Notes: a model not told the origin generated them from the sequence alone. A DNA stretch of 64,000 bases from Paenibacillus tarimensis (GCF_021532315.1 NZ_JAKGAO010000007.1:172285-236284); one strand, 5' to 3'; numbered from the stretch's first letter, positions 17,558-27,157 are shown. A program made the numbers and translations.

Positions 17558-18487
17558 ATGCGCACGATAAGAGAAAATCCGCTTGATGCCGGCTACGATA
17601 TTTCCGCAGCTTCGTTCTCGAAGGTGCTTTTTGATACGATCAAGACAGGAATCATCAAGTCCAACCTCATCGCGATGTTCGCGGGGCTCAGTATGGCACT
17701 GCTCGTTCATCAGATCCCGTTCTTCGATAAAATCGGCAGCATCGTGCTGGCGCTGATCGGCTCGGCGCTTGTCATCGGCTCTGCAGGTGCCTTCAATAAT
17801 CTGTACGACCGGGATATTGACATTATAATGGAACGGACCAAGAAGCGTCCGACGGTAACCGGTCAGATCACCACGAAAGCGGGACTGGCTCTCGGCTTTG
17901 TGATGGCGGCTGTGGGACTCGTCACCCTGTATTATGCTTCACCGCTCGCTGCGTTATTTGGGTTCCTGGGCTTGTTCCTCTACGTGGTACCTTATACGAT
18001 GTGGACGAAGCGTACGACGATTTATAACACCGAGGTAGGCAGCCTCTCGGGGGCGACACCTCCGCTGATTGGCTGGGCTGCGATCTCGTCTGATATGATG
18101 CATACCGGCATTCTGGCGCTCTTCGTGATGATGCTGATCTGGCAGATGCCGCATTTCTACGCGATTGCGATCCGCCGGATGGAGGAATACCGCGCGGCCA
18201 AGGTGCCCATGCTGCCGGTTGTGAAGGGCCTTCGCAGAACGTACCTGCAGACGAACGTTTATCTGGTGCTGCTGCTGCTCTCTAGCGTACTGTTCTGGGA
18301 TTTCAGCCCATTCGTTGCCGTAACCGCGGCACTGCTCAGCCTCGCATGGTTCGTGCTTAGCCTGGCCACCTACCGCCGCAAGCAGGCGGAAAGCTGGGCC
18401 AAGACAATGTTTATTTTCTCATTGAATCACATTACGGTTCTGCTGTTTATTATTATCGGTTATTCACTGATTATGCCGCTGTTCTAA
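17558..18487 (+). CDS. ctaB: Protoheme IX farnesyltransferase (heme O synthase)
   Basis: The 309-residue UbiA-family prenyltransferase has about nine membrane helices, the first Asp-rich motif NNLYDRDIDIIMERTKKRPT, and the second region YNTEVGSLSGATPPLIGWAA, which is specific for heme O synthases. It adds a farnesyl group to heme b to make heme O for terminal oxidases. GGGAGGAGG precedes the ATG by about twelve bases. No ctaA or cta oxidase genes adjoin it; a strong terminator follows, so it is monocistronic. Confidence 0.92.
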   Translation: MRTIRENPLDAGYDISAASFSKVLFDTIKTGIIKSNLIAMFAGLSMALLVHQIPFFDKIGSIVLALIGSALVIGSAGAFNNLYDRDIDIIMERTKKRPTVTGQITTKAGLALGFVMAAVGLVTLYYASPLAALFGFLGLFLYVVPYTMWTKRTTIYNTEVGSLSGATPPLIGWAAISSDMMHTGILALFVMMLIWQMPHFYAIAIRRMEEYRAAKVPMLPVVKGLRRTYLQTNVYLVLLLLSSVLFWDFSPFVAVTAALLSLAWFVLSLATYRRKQAESWAKTMFIFSLNHITVLLFIIIGYSLIMPLF

Positions 18488-18508
18488 TTCATATTCGATG
18501 TCCGCATG

Positions 18509-18574
18509 CACCCCCGCTGCGTTCATGGTGACACACTTTGCGTGTGCGAACCATGGAAGCTGCGGGGGTGTTTT
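18509..18574 (+). terminator. Rho-independent terminator after ctaB
   Basis: CACCCCCGC (from 18509) pairs with GCGGGGGTG (to 18570), with further pairing of CATGGT and ACCATG inside, followed by TTTT. Confidence 0.8.
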
Positions 18575-18660
18575 AATAACGTGGAAAATAATCGTCAGCC
18601 GGAAGGCATATTCGGAATAAAAACCCCCGTATAATCAGACCATAAACCGAATGCAGCTGA

Positions 18661-18671
18661 GGGGGGGGGGG
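18661..18671 (+). promoter_or_regulatory. G11 homopolymer acting as ribosome binding site of the TerC-family gene
   Basis: Eleven consecutive G residues end two bases before the ATG at 18674 and replace a normal AGGAGG. A C5 run (CCCCC, near 18626-18630) lies about 30 bases upstream and could pair with the tract. A -10-like TATAAT sits between them. G tracts of this length slip during replication, so spacing and translation may vary between cells. Confidence 0.6.
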
Positions 18672-18673
18672 AC

Positions 18674-19453
18674 ATGGTGGATCTCGCTTTGGTACTGGAA
18701 TATGCCTGGGTTTTGCTGGTCCTGATAGGACTAGAAGGGATTCTGGCGGCAGATAACGCGCTCGTTATCGCCATTATGGTTAAGCACCTGGATGAGAAGG
18801 AGAGGAAGAAGGCATTATTTTACGGCTTGGCCGGCGCTTTTGTTTTCCGATTCGGGTCATTATTCATCATTTCCTTCCTGGTGGATGTCTGGCAGGTGCA
18901 GGCCATTGGAGCGGCATATCTGCTGTTTATATCCCTTAACCACATGATTAAGAAATTCGTATTGCGCAAGGGCCACAACAAGGAGACCGGGAACACCAAG
19001 CAGGGCAGCGGCCTGTGGTTGACAGTACTCAAGGTAGAGCTGGCTGACCTTGCGTTTGCTGTCGATGCTATATTGGCGGCTGTTGCCTTCGCGGTAACGC
19101 TGCCCGAGACCAACTTGCCTAATGTGGGAGGGCTTGACGGCGGACAATTCGGCGTCATTCTCGCGGGCGGGATTATCGGACTGGTCATCATGCGGTTTGC
19201 CGCTTCCTATTTTGTAGGTTTGCTGCAGCGGAAGCCGGGCCTGGAGACGGCTGCGTTCTTCATCGTGGGCTGGGTTGGCGTGAAGCTGACCGTATACACC
19301 CTGTCCCATCCGGAGCTCGGGTACCTGCCTGAAGGGTTTCCGAAGTCGATCGGGTGGAAGCTCACGTTCTGGGGCGTTCTGCTGTCGATTGCTGTACTTG
19401 GCTGGTTCCTCTCCAAAGCTAAAGAACCAGGCATAGAGAAGCCGACAGTTTAG
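18674..19453 (+). CDS. TerC-family integral membrane protein (YkoY/MeeY-like, metal export)
   Basis: The 259-residue protein has seven to eight helices. The TerC signature is clear: EGILAADNALVIAIMVKHL in the first helices and KVELADLAFAVDAILAAVAF in the middle, each holding paired acidic residues that bind metal. B. subtilis homologues YkoY and YceF export manganese and support metallation of secreted proteins. In B. subtilis ykoY is under a manganese riboswitch; here the roughly 90-base leader has no room for one and has the G11 tract instead. Confidence 0.85.
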   Translation: MVDLALVLEYAWVLLVLIGLEGILAADNALVIAIMVKHLDEKERKKALFYGLAGAFVFRFGSLFIISFLVDVWQVQAIGAAYLLFISLNHMIKKFVLRKGHNKETGNTKQGSGLWLTVLKVELADLAFAVDAILAAVAFAVTLPETNLPNVGGLDGGQFGVILAGGIIGLVIMRFAASYFVGLLQRKPGLETAAFFIVGWVGVKLTVYTLSHPELGYLPEGFPKSIGWKLTFWGVLLSIAVLGWFLSKAKEPGIEKPTV

Positions 19454-19518
19454 TTAAACACAGCAGATACGTACAATGGATGATGGTTTTGATAGTTAAG
19501 ATTAATGTTACGAGGTTA

Positions 19519-19546
19519 CCGGCATCCGGTCAGGATGCCTTTTTTG
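19519..19546 (+). terminator. Rho-independent terminator after the TerC-family gene
   Basis: GGCATCC (19521-19527) pairs with GGATGCC (19533-19539), followed by six T residues. Confidence 0.8.
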
Positions 19547-19620
19547 CTGCTTGCAGACGCCATTGTTTCCACAATATTCATTTATTAGTTTTCCTGATAG
19601 CTATTATAAATTGTTAAGCT

Positions 19621-19649
19621 TTGACCGCTTCACACGGCTGTGTTACATT
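19621..19649 (+). promoter_or_regulatory. Candidate promoter of cysJI
   Basis: TTGACC at 19621-19626 and TACATT at 19644-19649 are separated by 17 bases. It sits about 70 bases upstream of the cysJ start. No S-box riboswitch is visible, so control would be at the promoter, for example by a CymR-type regulator; that is inference. Confidence 0.4.
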
Positions 19650-19716
19650 CAGATAAGTTAAACTGCGATTTTTGTAAAAAATTAATATACGTTCGTTAGG
19701 TGAGGTGGGATTTAAG

Positions 19717-21561
19717 TTGGAACTTCAAGTGACTAACAGTCCATTCAATCAGGAGCAGGCAGAGCTGCTGAACCGTCTTCTTCCCGGGTTGACGGATGTG
19801 CAGCGAATGTGGCTCAGCGGGTATTTGACAGCTACGCAGGGAGCGGCGCTGGCTGTACAGCCAGGCGCGGCGGCAGCGCCGGCAGCAACAGCAGCTGCGG
19901 CACCGGCTCCATCGGCGCCTGTCTCCAAGGAAGTGACCGTGCTCTTCGGCTCCCAGACAGGGAACAGCCAGGGGCTCGCGAAGAAGGTAAGCGCCAAGCT
20001 CGAAGAGCAGGGCTTCCAGGTCACACTGTCGTCGATGGGTGACTTCAAGACGAATAATTTGAAGAAAGTTCAGAACCTGCTAATCGTAGTCAGCACGCAT
20101 GGTGAAGGCGAGCCGCCGGACAATGCGATCCCATTCTACGAATTCCTTCACAGCAAGCGGGCACCGAAGCTGGAAGGTCTGAAATATTCCGTACTGGCTC
20201 TTGGCGATCTCTCATATGAGTTCTACTGTCAGACGGGCAAAGATTTCGACAAGCGGCTTGGCGAGCTGGGTGCTCAGCAGCTGACACCGCGTGTGGACTG
20301 CGATGTAGACTTCGATGAGCCGGCTGCGGAGTGGATGAACAAGGTGCTGGATTCGTTGAGCGCTGGCTCAGCATCCGTGTCCGTGAGCGTAGGCGAAACC
20401 TCAGCCATTACAGGACCGTCGGTTGCTTCTGAGTATTCCCGCTCGAACCCGTTCCGTGCTGAAGTTCTGGAGAATCTTAACCTTAACGGACGCGGCTCGG
20501 CGCGTGAGACCCGTCACATCGAGCTGTCGCTTGAAGGCTCCGGCCTTCAGTACGAGCCGGGTGACAGCCTGGGTGTCTATCCGGAGAACCATCCCCAGCT
20601 CGTTGAGGAGCTGATTGCGGCGATGGGCTGGCAGGCGGATGAGGCTGTAACGATTAACAAGAACGGCGAGAAGACTTCCCTCTATGAGGCGCTTCGCACG
20701 CATTTTGAGATAACGGTATTGTCCAAGCCTCTGCTTGAGCAGGCGGGCAAGCTGGTTCCGGGCAGCAAGCTGAAGGATTTTGTCGAAGCTTCCAGCCAGC
20801 AGGAGCTGAGAGCGTACATTCAGAACCGTGATCTGCTTGATCTGGTTCAGGACTACGAAGAATTAAAGGGTATTCCGGCCGGAGAGTTCGTACAGGTACT
20901 GCGGAAAATGCCTGCGCGTCTCTACTCGATCGCGAGCAGCCCGAAGGCTTACCCGGATGAGGTTCATCTTACCGTTCGTACGGTTCGCTATGAGGCTAAC
21001 GGCCGCAACCGCTACGGCGTATGCTCGACCCATCTGGCAGAGCGCGTGGCAGCAGGTGATTCCCTGCCGGTCTACATTCAAGCGAACCCGAACTTCAAGC
21101 TTCCGGAAAACCCAGATACACCGATCATTATGGTTGGCCCGGGAACGGGCGTTGCCCCGTTCCGTGCGTTCCTTGGCGAGCGTGAAGAGACCGGAGCAGA
21201 AGGCAAGACATGGCTGTTCTACGGCGACCAGCATTTTGCAACAGACTTCCTGTACCAGGTGGAATGGCAGCGCTGGCTGAAGGAGGGCGTGCTGACGCGT
21301 ATGGATGTGGCGTTCTCGCGTGATTCCGCCGAAAAGGTGTATGTACAGCACCGGATGATGGAGAGAAGCGCCGAGCTGTACCAGTGGCTGCAGGAAGGCG
21401 CAGCAGTATATGTGTGCGGCGATGAGAGCCAGATGGCACATGATGTTCATGCAACACTTCAGACGATTCTTATGCAAGAGGGCGGCATGAGCCCGGAGGA
21501 AGCGGCAGAATATCTGACCCGCTTGCAGCAGGACAAACGATATCAGCGGGATGTATATTAA
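19717..21561 (+). CDS. cysJ: Sulfite reductase [NADPH] flavoprotein alpha-component
   Basis: The start is TTG 19717, since GGTGGG lies seven bases before it and the N-terminus then reads MELQVTNSPFNQ, like B. subtilis CysJ. The 614-residue protein has an Ala/Pro-rich linker, a flavodoxin-type FMN domain (VLFGSQTGNSQGLAKK, VVSTHGEGEPPDNA, LALGDLSYEFYC), then a FAD domain (RLYSIASS, where the usual loop and GVCSTHLAERV follow) and an NADP-binding end (MVGPGTGVAPFRAF, KVYVQHRM, ending KRYQRDVY). It passes electrons from NADPH to CysI for reduction of sulfite to sulfide in cysteine synthesis. cysI follows after 27 bases. Confidence 0.95.
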   Translation: MELQVTNSPFNQEQAELLNRLLPGLTDVQRMWLSGYLTATQGAALAVQPGAAAAPAATAAAAPAPSAPVSKEVTVLFGSQTGNSQGLAKKVSAKLEEQGFQVTLSSMGDFKTNNLKKVQNLLIVVSTHGEGEPPDNAIPFYEFLHSKRAPKLEGLKYSVLALGDLSYEFYCQTGKDFDKRLGELGAQQLTPRVDCDVDFDEPAAEWMNKVLDSLSAGSASVSVSVGETSAITGPSVASEYSRSNPFRAEVLENLNLNGRGSARETRHIELSLEGSGLQYEPGDSLGVYPENHPQLVEELIAAMGWQADEAVTINKNGEKTSLYEALRTHFEITVLSKPLLEQAGKLVPGSKLKDFVEASSQQELRAYIQNRDLLDLVQDYEELKGIPAGEFVQVLRKMPARLYSIASSPKAYPDEVHLTVRTVRYEANGRNRYGVCSTHLAERVAAGDSLPVYIQANPNFKLPENPDTPIIMVGPGTGVAPFRAFLGEREETGAEGKTWLFYGDQHFATDFLYQVEWQRWLKEGVLTRMDVAFSRDSAEKVYVQHRMMERSAELYQWLQEGAAVYVCGDESQMAHDVHATLQTILMQEGGMSPEEAAEYLTRLQQDKRYQRDVY

Positions 21562-21588
21562 GTCGGAACCCCGGAAGGAGAGATAAGC

Positions 21589-23313
21589 ATGTCACAGGAG
21601 AAGCATTATCCTCCGCATGATCGGCCGCATAGTGATGTAGAGGCGATCAAGCGCAGGAGTAATTATTTAAGAGGAAGCCTTACCGAAACATTGGAAGATC
21701 GGATTACGGGATCGATCCCCGAGGACGATAACCGCCTAATGAAATTCCACGGCAGCTACATGCAGGATGACCGCGATCTGCGTAATGAACGGAACAAGCA
21801 GAAGCTGGAGCCTGCTTACCAATTCATGCTTCGTGTCCGTGCAGCTGGCGGCGTTGTAACGCCTGAGCAGTGGCTGATGATGGACCGTGTCGCGCAGAAG
21901 TATGCGAACGGCACGATCCGCTTGACGACACGTCAATCTTTTCAGCTGCATGGTGTTATCAAGTGGAACCTGAAGAACACGATTCGTGAAGTGAACGAGT
22001 CCATGCTGAGCACGCTGGCCGCCTGCGGCGACGTGAACCGCAACGTCATGTGCAACCCGAATCCGTATCAGTCCGATATACATGGCGAGGTATATGAGTG
22101 GTCCCGCAAGATCAGTGATCACCTGGACCCTAGAACAAGGGCATATCACGAGATCTGGCTGGACGGCGAGAAGGTAATCGACTCCCGTGAGCTTGAAGGC
22201 GAGCAGGAGCCGATCTATGGACCGGTCTACCTGCCGCGTAAGTTTAAGATCGGGATCGCGGTTCCGCCATCTAATGATGTGGATGTATTCTCGCAGGATC
22301 TTGGCTTCATCGCGATCGTGGAGGACGGCAAGCTGAAGGGCTTCAACGTATCGGTAGGCGGCGGCATGGGGATGAGCCACGGTGATCCGAAGACTTACCC
22401 GCAGGTCGCACAGGTGATCGGCTTCTGTACGCCGGAGCAGGTCATTGAGGTAGCCGAGAAGACCGTTATGATTCAGCGGGACTTCGGCGACCGTGCCGTA
22501 CGTAAGCATGCGCGGTTCAAGTATACGATTGACGACCGGGGCATCGACTGGTTCATTGGCGAGCTGACCGAGCGTCTTGGCTGGCAGCTGCAGGATGCGC
22601 GCCCGTTCCACTTTGATTCCAACGGCGACCGCTACGGCTGGGTCAAGGGCAGCAACGGCAAGTGGCATTACAACCTCTTCATCCAGAACGGCCGCGTTAA
22701 GGACGAGGAAGGCTACCTGCTGATGACAGGCCTTCGGGAGATCGCCAAGATTCACGGCGGCGACTTCCGCCTGACTGCGAACCAGAACCTGATTATCGCC
22801 AATATCAGCACGCAGAAGAAGAAGAAGATCGAATCGCTGATTAATGAGTATGGCCTCACGGACGGAGCTCATTACTCAGCCCTCAAGCGCAATTCAATGG
22901 CTTGCGTATCGCTGCCGACCTGCGGTCTGGCGATGGCTGAATCGGAGCGTTATCTGCCTTCTCTGCTCGACAAGATCGAGCCGATGCTGGAGGAAGCAGG
23001 TCTGCGAGACGAGGACATCGTCATTCGTATGACGGGCTGCCCGAACGGCTGCGCCCGGCCAATGCTGGCTGAAATTGCATTTATCGGCAAGGCGCCTGGC
23101 AAGTACAACATGTACCTGGGCGGCGGATTTGCGGGTCAGCGTCTGAACAAGCTGTACAAGGAGAATATCGGCGAAGCCGAGATTCTGGATTCCTTGAAGC
23201 CGATCATCAGCCGCTATGCGAAGGAACGCCATGAGGGAGAGCATTTCGGAGACTTTACGATCCGTGCGGGCTATGTGAAGGAAGTTCGCTGCGGACAGGA
23301 GTTCCACGCTTAA
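21589..23313 (+). CDS. cysI: Sulfite reductase [NADPH] hemoprotein beta-component
   Basis: The 574-residue enzyme carries the siroheme/[4Fe-4S] ligands in CVSLPTC (Cys439, Cys445) and MTGCPNGC (Cys484, Cys488), the spacing usual for assimilatory sulfite reductases. The duplicated ferredoxin-like half motifs ([29 protein letters not shown]) are also present. It reduces sulfite to sulfide with six electrons supplied by CysJ. GGAAGGAGAG precedes the ATG. A strong hairpin ends the two-gene operon; the earlier sulfate-activation genes are not in the window. Confidence 0.95.
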   Translation: MSQEKHYPPHDRPHSDVEAIKRRSNYLRGSLTETLEDRITGSIPEDDNRLMKFHGSYMQDDRDLRNERNKQKLEPAYQFMLRVRAAGGVVTPEQWLMMDRVAQKYANGTIRLTTRQSFQLHGVIKWNLKNTIREVNESMLSTLAACGDVNRNVMCNPNPYQSDIHGEVYEWSRKISDHLDPRTRAYHEIWLDGEKVIDSRELEGEQEPIYGPVYLPRKFKIGIAVPPSNDVDVFSQDLGFIAIVEDGKLKGFNVSVGGGMGMSHGDPKTYPQVAQVIGFCTPEQVIEVAEKTVMIQRDFGDRAVRKHARFKYTIDDRGIDWFIGELTERLGWQLQDARPFHFDSNGDRYGWVKGSNGKWHYNLFIQNGRVKDEEGYLLMTGLREIAKIHGGDFRLTANQNLIIANISTQKKKKIESLINEYGLTDGAHYSALKRNSMACVSLPTCGLAMAESERYLPSLLDKIEPMLEEAGLRDEDIVIRMTGCPNGCARPMLAEIAFIGKAPGKYNMYLGGGFAGQRLNKLYKENIGEAEILDSLKPIISRYAKERHEGEHFGDFTIRAGYVKEVRCGQEFHA

Positions 23314-23337
23314 ACCGAAGTATCATTTCCACAATTA

Positions 23338-23387
23338 AAAGGGTAGGATACTGCAGATCATCTGCAGTGTCCTACCCTTTATATTTT
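23338..23387 (+). terminator. Rho-independent terminator after cysI
   Basis: A perfect long stem, with AAAGGGTAGGA on the left and TCCTACCCTTT on the right plus inner CTGCAGAT/ATCTGCAG, is followed by TATATTTT. Confidence 0.85.
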
Positions 23388-23660
23388 CACACTAGCTCTT
23401 GGGTAGACTTTGTCAGCGTGGTCGCGGTGAAGCTTCTGATAAGCATCTCCCTTAAGTTATGTCGCTCTATGAGCTATAATATTGCCAAACAATACGGCGT
23501 TGTTATTATGGAAATTATGGTATAATATGGCATGTATATGGATGTCAATAAACACGGCTTCATAGAGATAATTACAAGCTAGAACTGGATGGTTGTATTG
23601 ATAGTCAAGGGCAGGGTATGAAATAATGGTAGTGGTGTGCTTTGTTTAGGGAGTGGGCTC

Positions 23661-24176
23661 GTGAGAAAAATAGTTACAGTACTGATTGTTACTCTGCTAA
23701 TCTTGTTAATCGTTGCAGCGGCCTATTCCTATAATCCCCGTTCGGGAGTGGATCCCGTAGATATTAGCTACAAGGGCTATGCATATATGGCTGAAGACAG
23801 CTTGTACAACAAAGAAGTTACGATTTCGCTGAAGGGCAGCTATGATGCGGATAAGGAAGCTTTTGCGGGGGCTATATCGGTCAACCGAGTGTCGTTTACC
23901 GACTGTTCGCTGTCACCGTACACAGGACTTGTATGCAGCTATGAGGGCGGCAGGATTCGTAGCGGCACGGTGTATTTCAGCAGCGGCCTGAAGCAGTTGA
24001 GTATCCTGGTGGGCAAAGGCCCGCTCTATTCCGCTATCGAAGAGAGCGGTACGTATAACGGCGATCTGGTTGTCACGATTCCTTCTTTCGACCGGGCATC
24101 TGCGCTGCTGATCCATGATATGCTGAAGAATGAATTCCAGTCCAGACAGCAGTCCGGCAAGGTTCCTTACAGCTGA
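23661..24176 (+). CDS. Small membrane-anchored or secreted protein of unknown function
   Basis: GTG 23661 is chosen because GGGAG lies eight bases ahead and a signal-anchor helix follows directly (IVTVLIVTLLILLIVAAAY). The remaining 145 residues look like a beta-rich extracellular domain (YKGYAYMAEDSLYNKEVTIS, GDLVVTIPSFDRASALLIH) with two Cys residues close together (DCSLSPYTGLVC) that could form a disulfide. I do not recognise the family. Confidence 0.65.
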   Translation: MRKIVTVLIVTLLILLIVAAAYSYNPRSGVDPVDISYKGYAYMAEDSLYNKEVTISLKGSYDADKEAFAGAISVNRVSFTDCSLSPYTGLVCSYEGGRIRSGTVYFSSGLKQLSILVGKGPLYSAIEESGTYNGDLVVTIPSFDRASALLIHDMLKNEFQSRQQSGKVPYS

Positions 24177-24254
24177 CTGTCCAGCGGAACACTCCGGGCT
24201 TGTATGATTCAGATGATCGCCTCCAGGTTATGATAACAGGAGGAGGTGGTTACA

Positions 24255-24596
24255 ATGGAACAATCACTAATCATTCAACAGTGTATTGATGAATGCTTGA
24301 AGTGTATGAGGGCCTGCAACACCTGCTACGATGCCTGTCTGAAGGAAGATAATATTGACATGATGCGCGAATGTATCCGTCTGGACAGAGAGTGTGCGGA
24401 CATCTGTGCCTTTGCAGCCAGTGCCATGACACGCAACAGCCCGTTTGCGAAGCAAATCTGTGAGCTGTGCGCGACGATCTGCGAAGCATGCGGCAAAGAA
24501 TGCCAGAAGCACAAAGCCGACCACTGCCAGCGTTGTGCAGAGGTTTGTCTCTCTTGTGCGGAAACATGCCGTAAGATGGCAATGCAGATGCAGTAA
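24255..24596 (+). CDS. Four-helix bundle copper-binding protein (Csp/DUF326-like)
   Basis: ATG 24255 follows AGGAGGAGG. The 113-residue product has 19 cysteines in repeats such as CIDECLKCMRACNTCYDAC and CAEVCLSCAETC, the pattern of Csp3-type four-helix bundles that hold many Cu(I) ions in the core. There is no signal peptide, so it would be a cytosolic copper store, as Csp3 is. A hairpin terminator follows. A copper regulator site could not be found in the short upstream region. Confidence 0.88.
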   Translation: MEQSLIIQQCIDECLKCMRACNTCYDACLKEDNIDMMRECIRLDRECADICAFAASAMTRNSPFAKQICELCATICEACGKECQKHKADHCQRCAEVCLSCAETCRKMAMQMQ

Positions 24597-24616
24597 TCTA
24601 CTGACATATGAGTCGA

Positions 24617-24652
24617 AAGGCAGGGCATGCCAGCGCATACCCTGCCTTATTT
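24617..24652 (+). terminator. Terminator after the Cys-rich copper-binding gene
   Basis: AAGGCAGGG (24617-24625) pairs with CCCTGCCTT (24640-24648), followed by ATTT. Confidence 0.7.
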
Positions 24653-24756
24653 GCCGTTAAATGATTCTTGCAGACTAGTGAAAGAGTTCTGCCTATCATA
24701 TAAACTGATCTATTGATACATAAGCTGGGTCAGCAGAGGGAGAAGATGAGAGCAGG

Positions 24757-25860
24757 ATGAAGGATAAGATGAAGTATGAATACTATACGGCAGGCAGCAG
24801 GCCGAGGCTGTGGGCTGCCGCTGGATTGGCTGCCGTTATGATCGCACTATCCGGCTGCGGGGCCAGCGGTAACAGTGATACGGCTAATGCTCCAGTGGCC
24901 GGCAGCAGCGGGAATGCCGAAGTGGGAAGCACCAAGGCTCAAGACGGCAGCCAAGCGGCAGAGACGCTGGAGGAAGGTAATGACTCTTCTTCTGTCGATA
25001 TGGAAATTATAACGAATGCATCGGCTGAGGACGCACCTGAAGACCAGGGGAGCCCCGAGGTGTGGATTCAAGGCAGCGTCACTGTGGAAGCGGATAAGCT
25101 GGTTGTGGAAGGCATGACGAACGTCGTGCCGGGTGCGGAGCTTCATGCGAACGTCACAGCTGAGGGATACAGCATGTGGGGGTATAACGACCGGGCAGAA
25201 GTAGAGCCGGACGGGAGCTTCCAGATGGAGATGAAGCGTCCGGATATTAAGGGAGGTGCCGTGCTGGAGCTGGAGATCGCATTTGACCCATCCGGCCAGT
25301 CCGCTGTACACGAACAGTATGGTCCGAATGGAGACAAGCTTACAGGTCCGTATATACATAAGACAGAAGATGGCATAACCGTGATCAAACGTGCTGTGGC
25401 CGTCATCCATATTGACTCGGATGCGCCAGCCTCCAGCACATTTGAAACAGAGGAGCCGAGCAGGGATATTCCGGAGGATTACGGGGATCCGAATGTATGG
25501 ATCAAGCCGGAAGTAAGGCAGGAGGATGGCAAGTACATCATTAAGGCAGCGAGCAATCTGCTTGAAGGCACTGTAGTGAGAGCTGGCGTTGATATTCCGG
25601 ATCATATTCATTTCGGTTATAATGACATGGCGAGTGTGCAGCCGGACGGTTCTTTTGAACTGGTGATTGGCAAGCCGAAGAAGGCGGAGATGTTCTATCT
25701 GATGATCAGCGTGATGCCGGAAGACCAGACGGCCGGCTCGGTGATTGAAGCTTACGGAAGCAGCGGGGAGAATTTCTCGGGTAAGCTGCTGAAGATTGAG
25801 CAGACGGATGACGGCCCGGTAACCGGTATTGAGATGAAGATGAAGATAAACAACGACTGA
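24757..25860 (+). CDS. Lipoprotein with two tandem related domains, unknown function
   Basis: The 367-residue protein has a lipobox (ALSGC, Cys34) after a long signal peptide and a Ser/Ala/Gly-rich linker. Two homologous domains follow, starting near residues 99 (SPEVWIQG) and 244 (DPNVWIKP). Both contain a W-G/F-G-Y-ND core (MWGYNDRAEVEPDGSFQ; HFGYNDMASVQPDGSFEL), suggesting an immunoglobulin-like or Gmad-type fold. It is monocistronic, with a bidirectional terminator after it. The family is not recognised beyond this. Confidence 0.7.
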   Translation: MKDKMKYEYYTAGSRPRLWAAAGLAAVMIALSGCGASGNSDTANAPVAGSSGNAEVGSTKAQDGSQAAETLEEGNDSSSVDMEIITNASAEDAPEDQGSPEVWIQGSVTVEADKLVVEGMTNVVPGAELHANVTAEGYSMWGYNDRAEVEPDGSFQMEMKRPDIKGGAVLELEIAFDPSGQSAVHEQYGPNGDKLTGPYIHKTEDGITVIKRAVAVIHIDSDAPASSTFETEEPSRDIPEDYGDPNVWIKPEVRQEDGKYIIKAASNLLEGTVVRAGVDIPDHIHFGYNDMASVQPDGSFELVIGKPKKAEMFYLMISVMPEDQTAGSVIEAYGSSGENFSGKLLKIEQTDDGPVTGIEMKMKINND

Positions 25861-25880
25861 TGATCTTGGCATAATACAGC

Positions 25881-25916
25881 AAACCGCCTGTCCCGGTGAT
25901 GCCGGGCAGGCGGTTT
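25881..25916. terminator. Bidirectional terminator between the lipoprotein gene and uppP
   Basis: AAACCGCCTG pairs with CAGGCGGTTTT, with inner CCCGG/CCGGG, giving A and T tracts on both sides; it serves two convergent genes. Confidence 0.8.
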
Positions 25917-25935
25917 TCGTGTAAGCAGTTTTTCT

Positions 25936-26751
25936 TTATGTAAGCGAATAGATGAGAACGGCAGTACCGGCAATGACACAGTACCACGAGAAGATTTTCA
26001 AGTTGCCGCGGGCCATGATGTTCATGAACCACCTTAAGGAGTAATACGACGCGACAAGTGAGCCGATGAATGCCAGGATGTAAGGAATTAGCAGGGTATC
26101 GAGATGCGGATCATTGGCCAGCTCTTTAAATTCAAGCACCATGCCGCCAAGGCTGATCGGAATAAACATCAGGAAGGAGAAGCGGAGCGCGGTCGCCTGC
26201 TTCAAGCCTATGCCCATGGCAGCTACGATCGTGGCACCCGAACGGCTGATTCCGGGAATAAGCGCGACGGCTTGTCCCAGACCAATAATAATGGCATCCT
26301 TGATCGTAATTTCGCTTTCACCCTTATGCCCGCGCATATTGCGGATGAGCCACAGGGCCAGAGCGGTGACCAGCAGTGTGGCGCCGACGATCGTCAGCCC
26401 TTTTAGCCGTTCCGCAATAAAATCATTGAACAGTACGCCGATTACGCCTGCAGGAATCGTAGCAATGACAATGAAGACGATGAACCGGTAATCGGACCGG
26501 TACTGTGCATCCCGGTGTCTGAGGTAGAGCAGACCGCCTCGGGCCAGACGGATGAGGTCCTCGCGGTAGACCAGCAGAACGGCAAGCAGTGAAGCGAAGT
26601 TAACCAGCACCTCGAAGCTCAGACCCTCGATTTTGAGTCCGAACAGATTCTGGGCGATAACCAGATGGCCGCTGGATGAGACGGGGATGGGCTCCGTAAA
26701 GCCCTGAAACAAACCTAGCAGTGTGTACTTTAGCCATAACCATAAATCCAT
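25936..26751 (-). CDS. uppP: Undecaprenyl-diphosphatase
   Basis: The start ATG 26751 has GGGAGGAC upstream on the minus strand; the frame stays open further up but without support. The 271-residue protein has the BacA/UppP motifs [11 protein letters not shown] (catalytic Glu and Ser/His region) and GISRSGATI (phosphate-binding Arg), and about seven to eight helices. It recycles undecaprenyl pyrophosphate to the monophosphate carrier for wall polymers, which fits the wall genes elsewhere in the window. It gives basal bacitracin resistance in known cases. Confidence 0.93.
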   Translation of the reverse strand: MDLWLWLKYTLLGLFQGFTEPIPVSSSGHLVIAQNLFGLKIEGLSFEVLVNFASLLAVLLVYREDLIRLARGGLLYLRHRDAQYRSDYRFIVFIVIATIPAGVIGVLFNDFIAERLKGLTIVGATLLVTALALWLIRNMRGHKGESEITIKDAIIIGLGQAVALIPGISRSGATIVAAMGIGLKQATALRFSFLMFIPISLGGMVLEFKELANDPHLDTLLIPYILAFIGSLVASYYSLRWFMNIMARGNLKIFSWYCVIAGTAVLIYSLT

Positions 26752-27157
26752 GATTGTCGTGTCCTCCCTGAATAACGTGCTGCTGTTAATGTGAAGCGAA
26801 GTGACAATATGTATCGGATGCGTGTCGTAATGTATCACGAATGCCGCCAGACTGCATCCGAACCTGCCCCAAGTGCATGAACCTGATTCTGTTATACGGG
26901 CAGGCCGCATTGGTATAGTTCCAACCTACTTATCATAAAATGAGGACAAGCCTATGTCAAAACTAGACAAGTATATAGGCAAGAGGAAGGAATTCGCAAT
27001 TGCTGCTCCGAATACCTATAAATGATTAATCTGTTCACCGGTTCAGCACAATCACATAACGAGCAGCATGGTCAAAAAGTTTGACGAAGACGAAGTTTTG
27101 TGTAATTAAAAATAGCGAAAGATTTGCTAAGGCCTATTACAGCTCAGGGAGATACAT
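26752..27157. promoter_or_regulatory. Divergent region between uppP and the ZIP gene, with a strong uppP promoter
   Basis: On the minus strand TTGACA (26960-26955) and TATGAT (26937-26932), 17 bases apart, form a near-consensus promoter for uppP. The message would then have a leader of about 170 bases before the uppP start, which I could not match to a known riboswitch. On the plus strand TTGACG at 27081 is a weak -35 candidate for the ZIP gene. No ORF here looks real. Confidence 0.55.

Noticed and set aside
18581-18673. Manganese (yybP-ykoY) riboswitch before the TerC-family gene
   Set aside because: The leader is too short and lacks the conserved loops; only the G11 tract and a C5 run are present.
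19547-19716. S-box or T-box leader before cysJI
   Set aside because: No K-turn, anti-terminator or T-box sequence could be found; only a promoter-like pair.
26752-26910. In-frame N-terminal extension of uppP
   Set aside because: It spans the leader, has no ribosome binding site or family similarity, and the ATG at 26751 has both.
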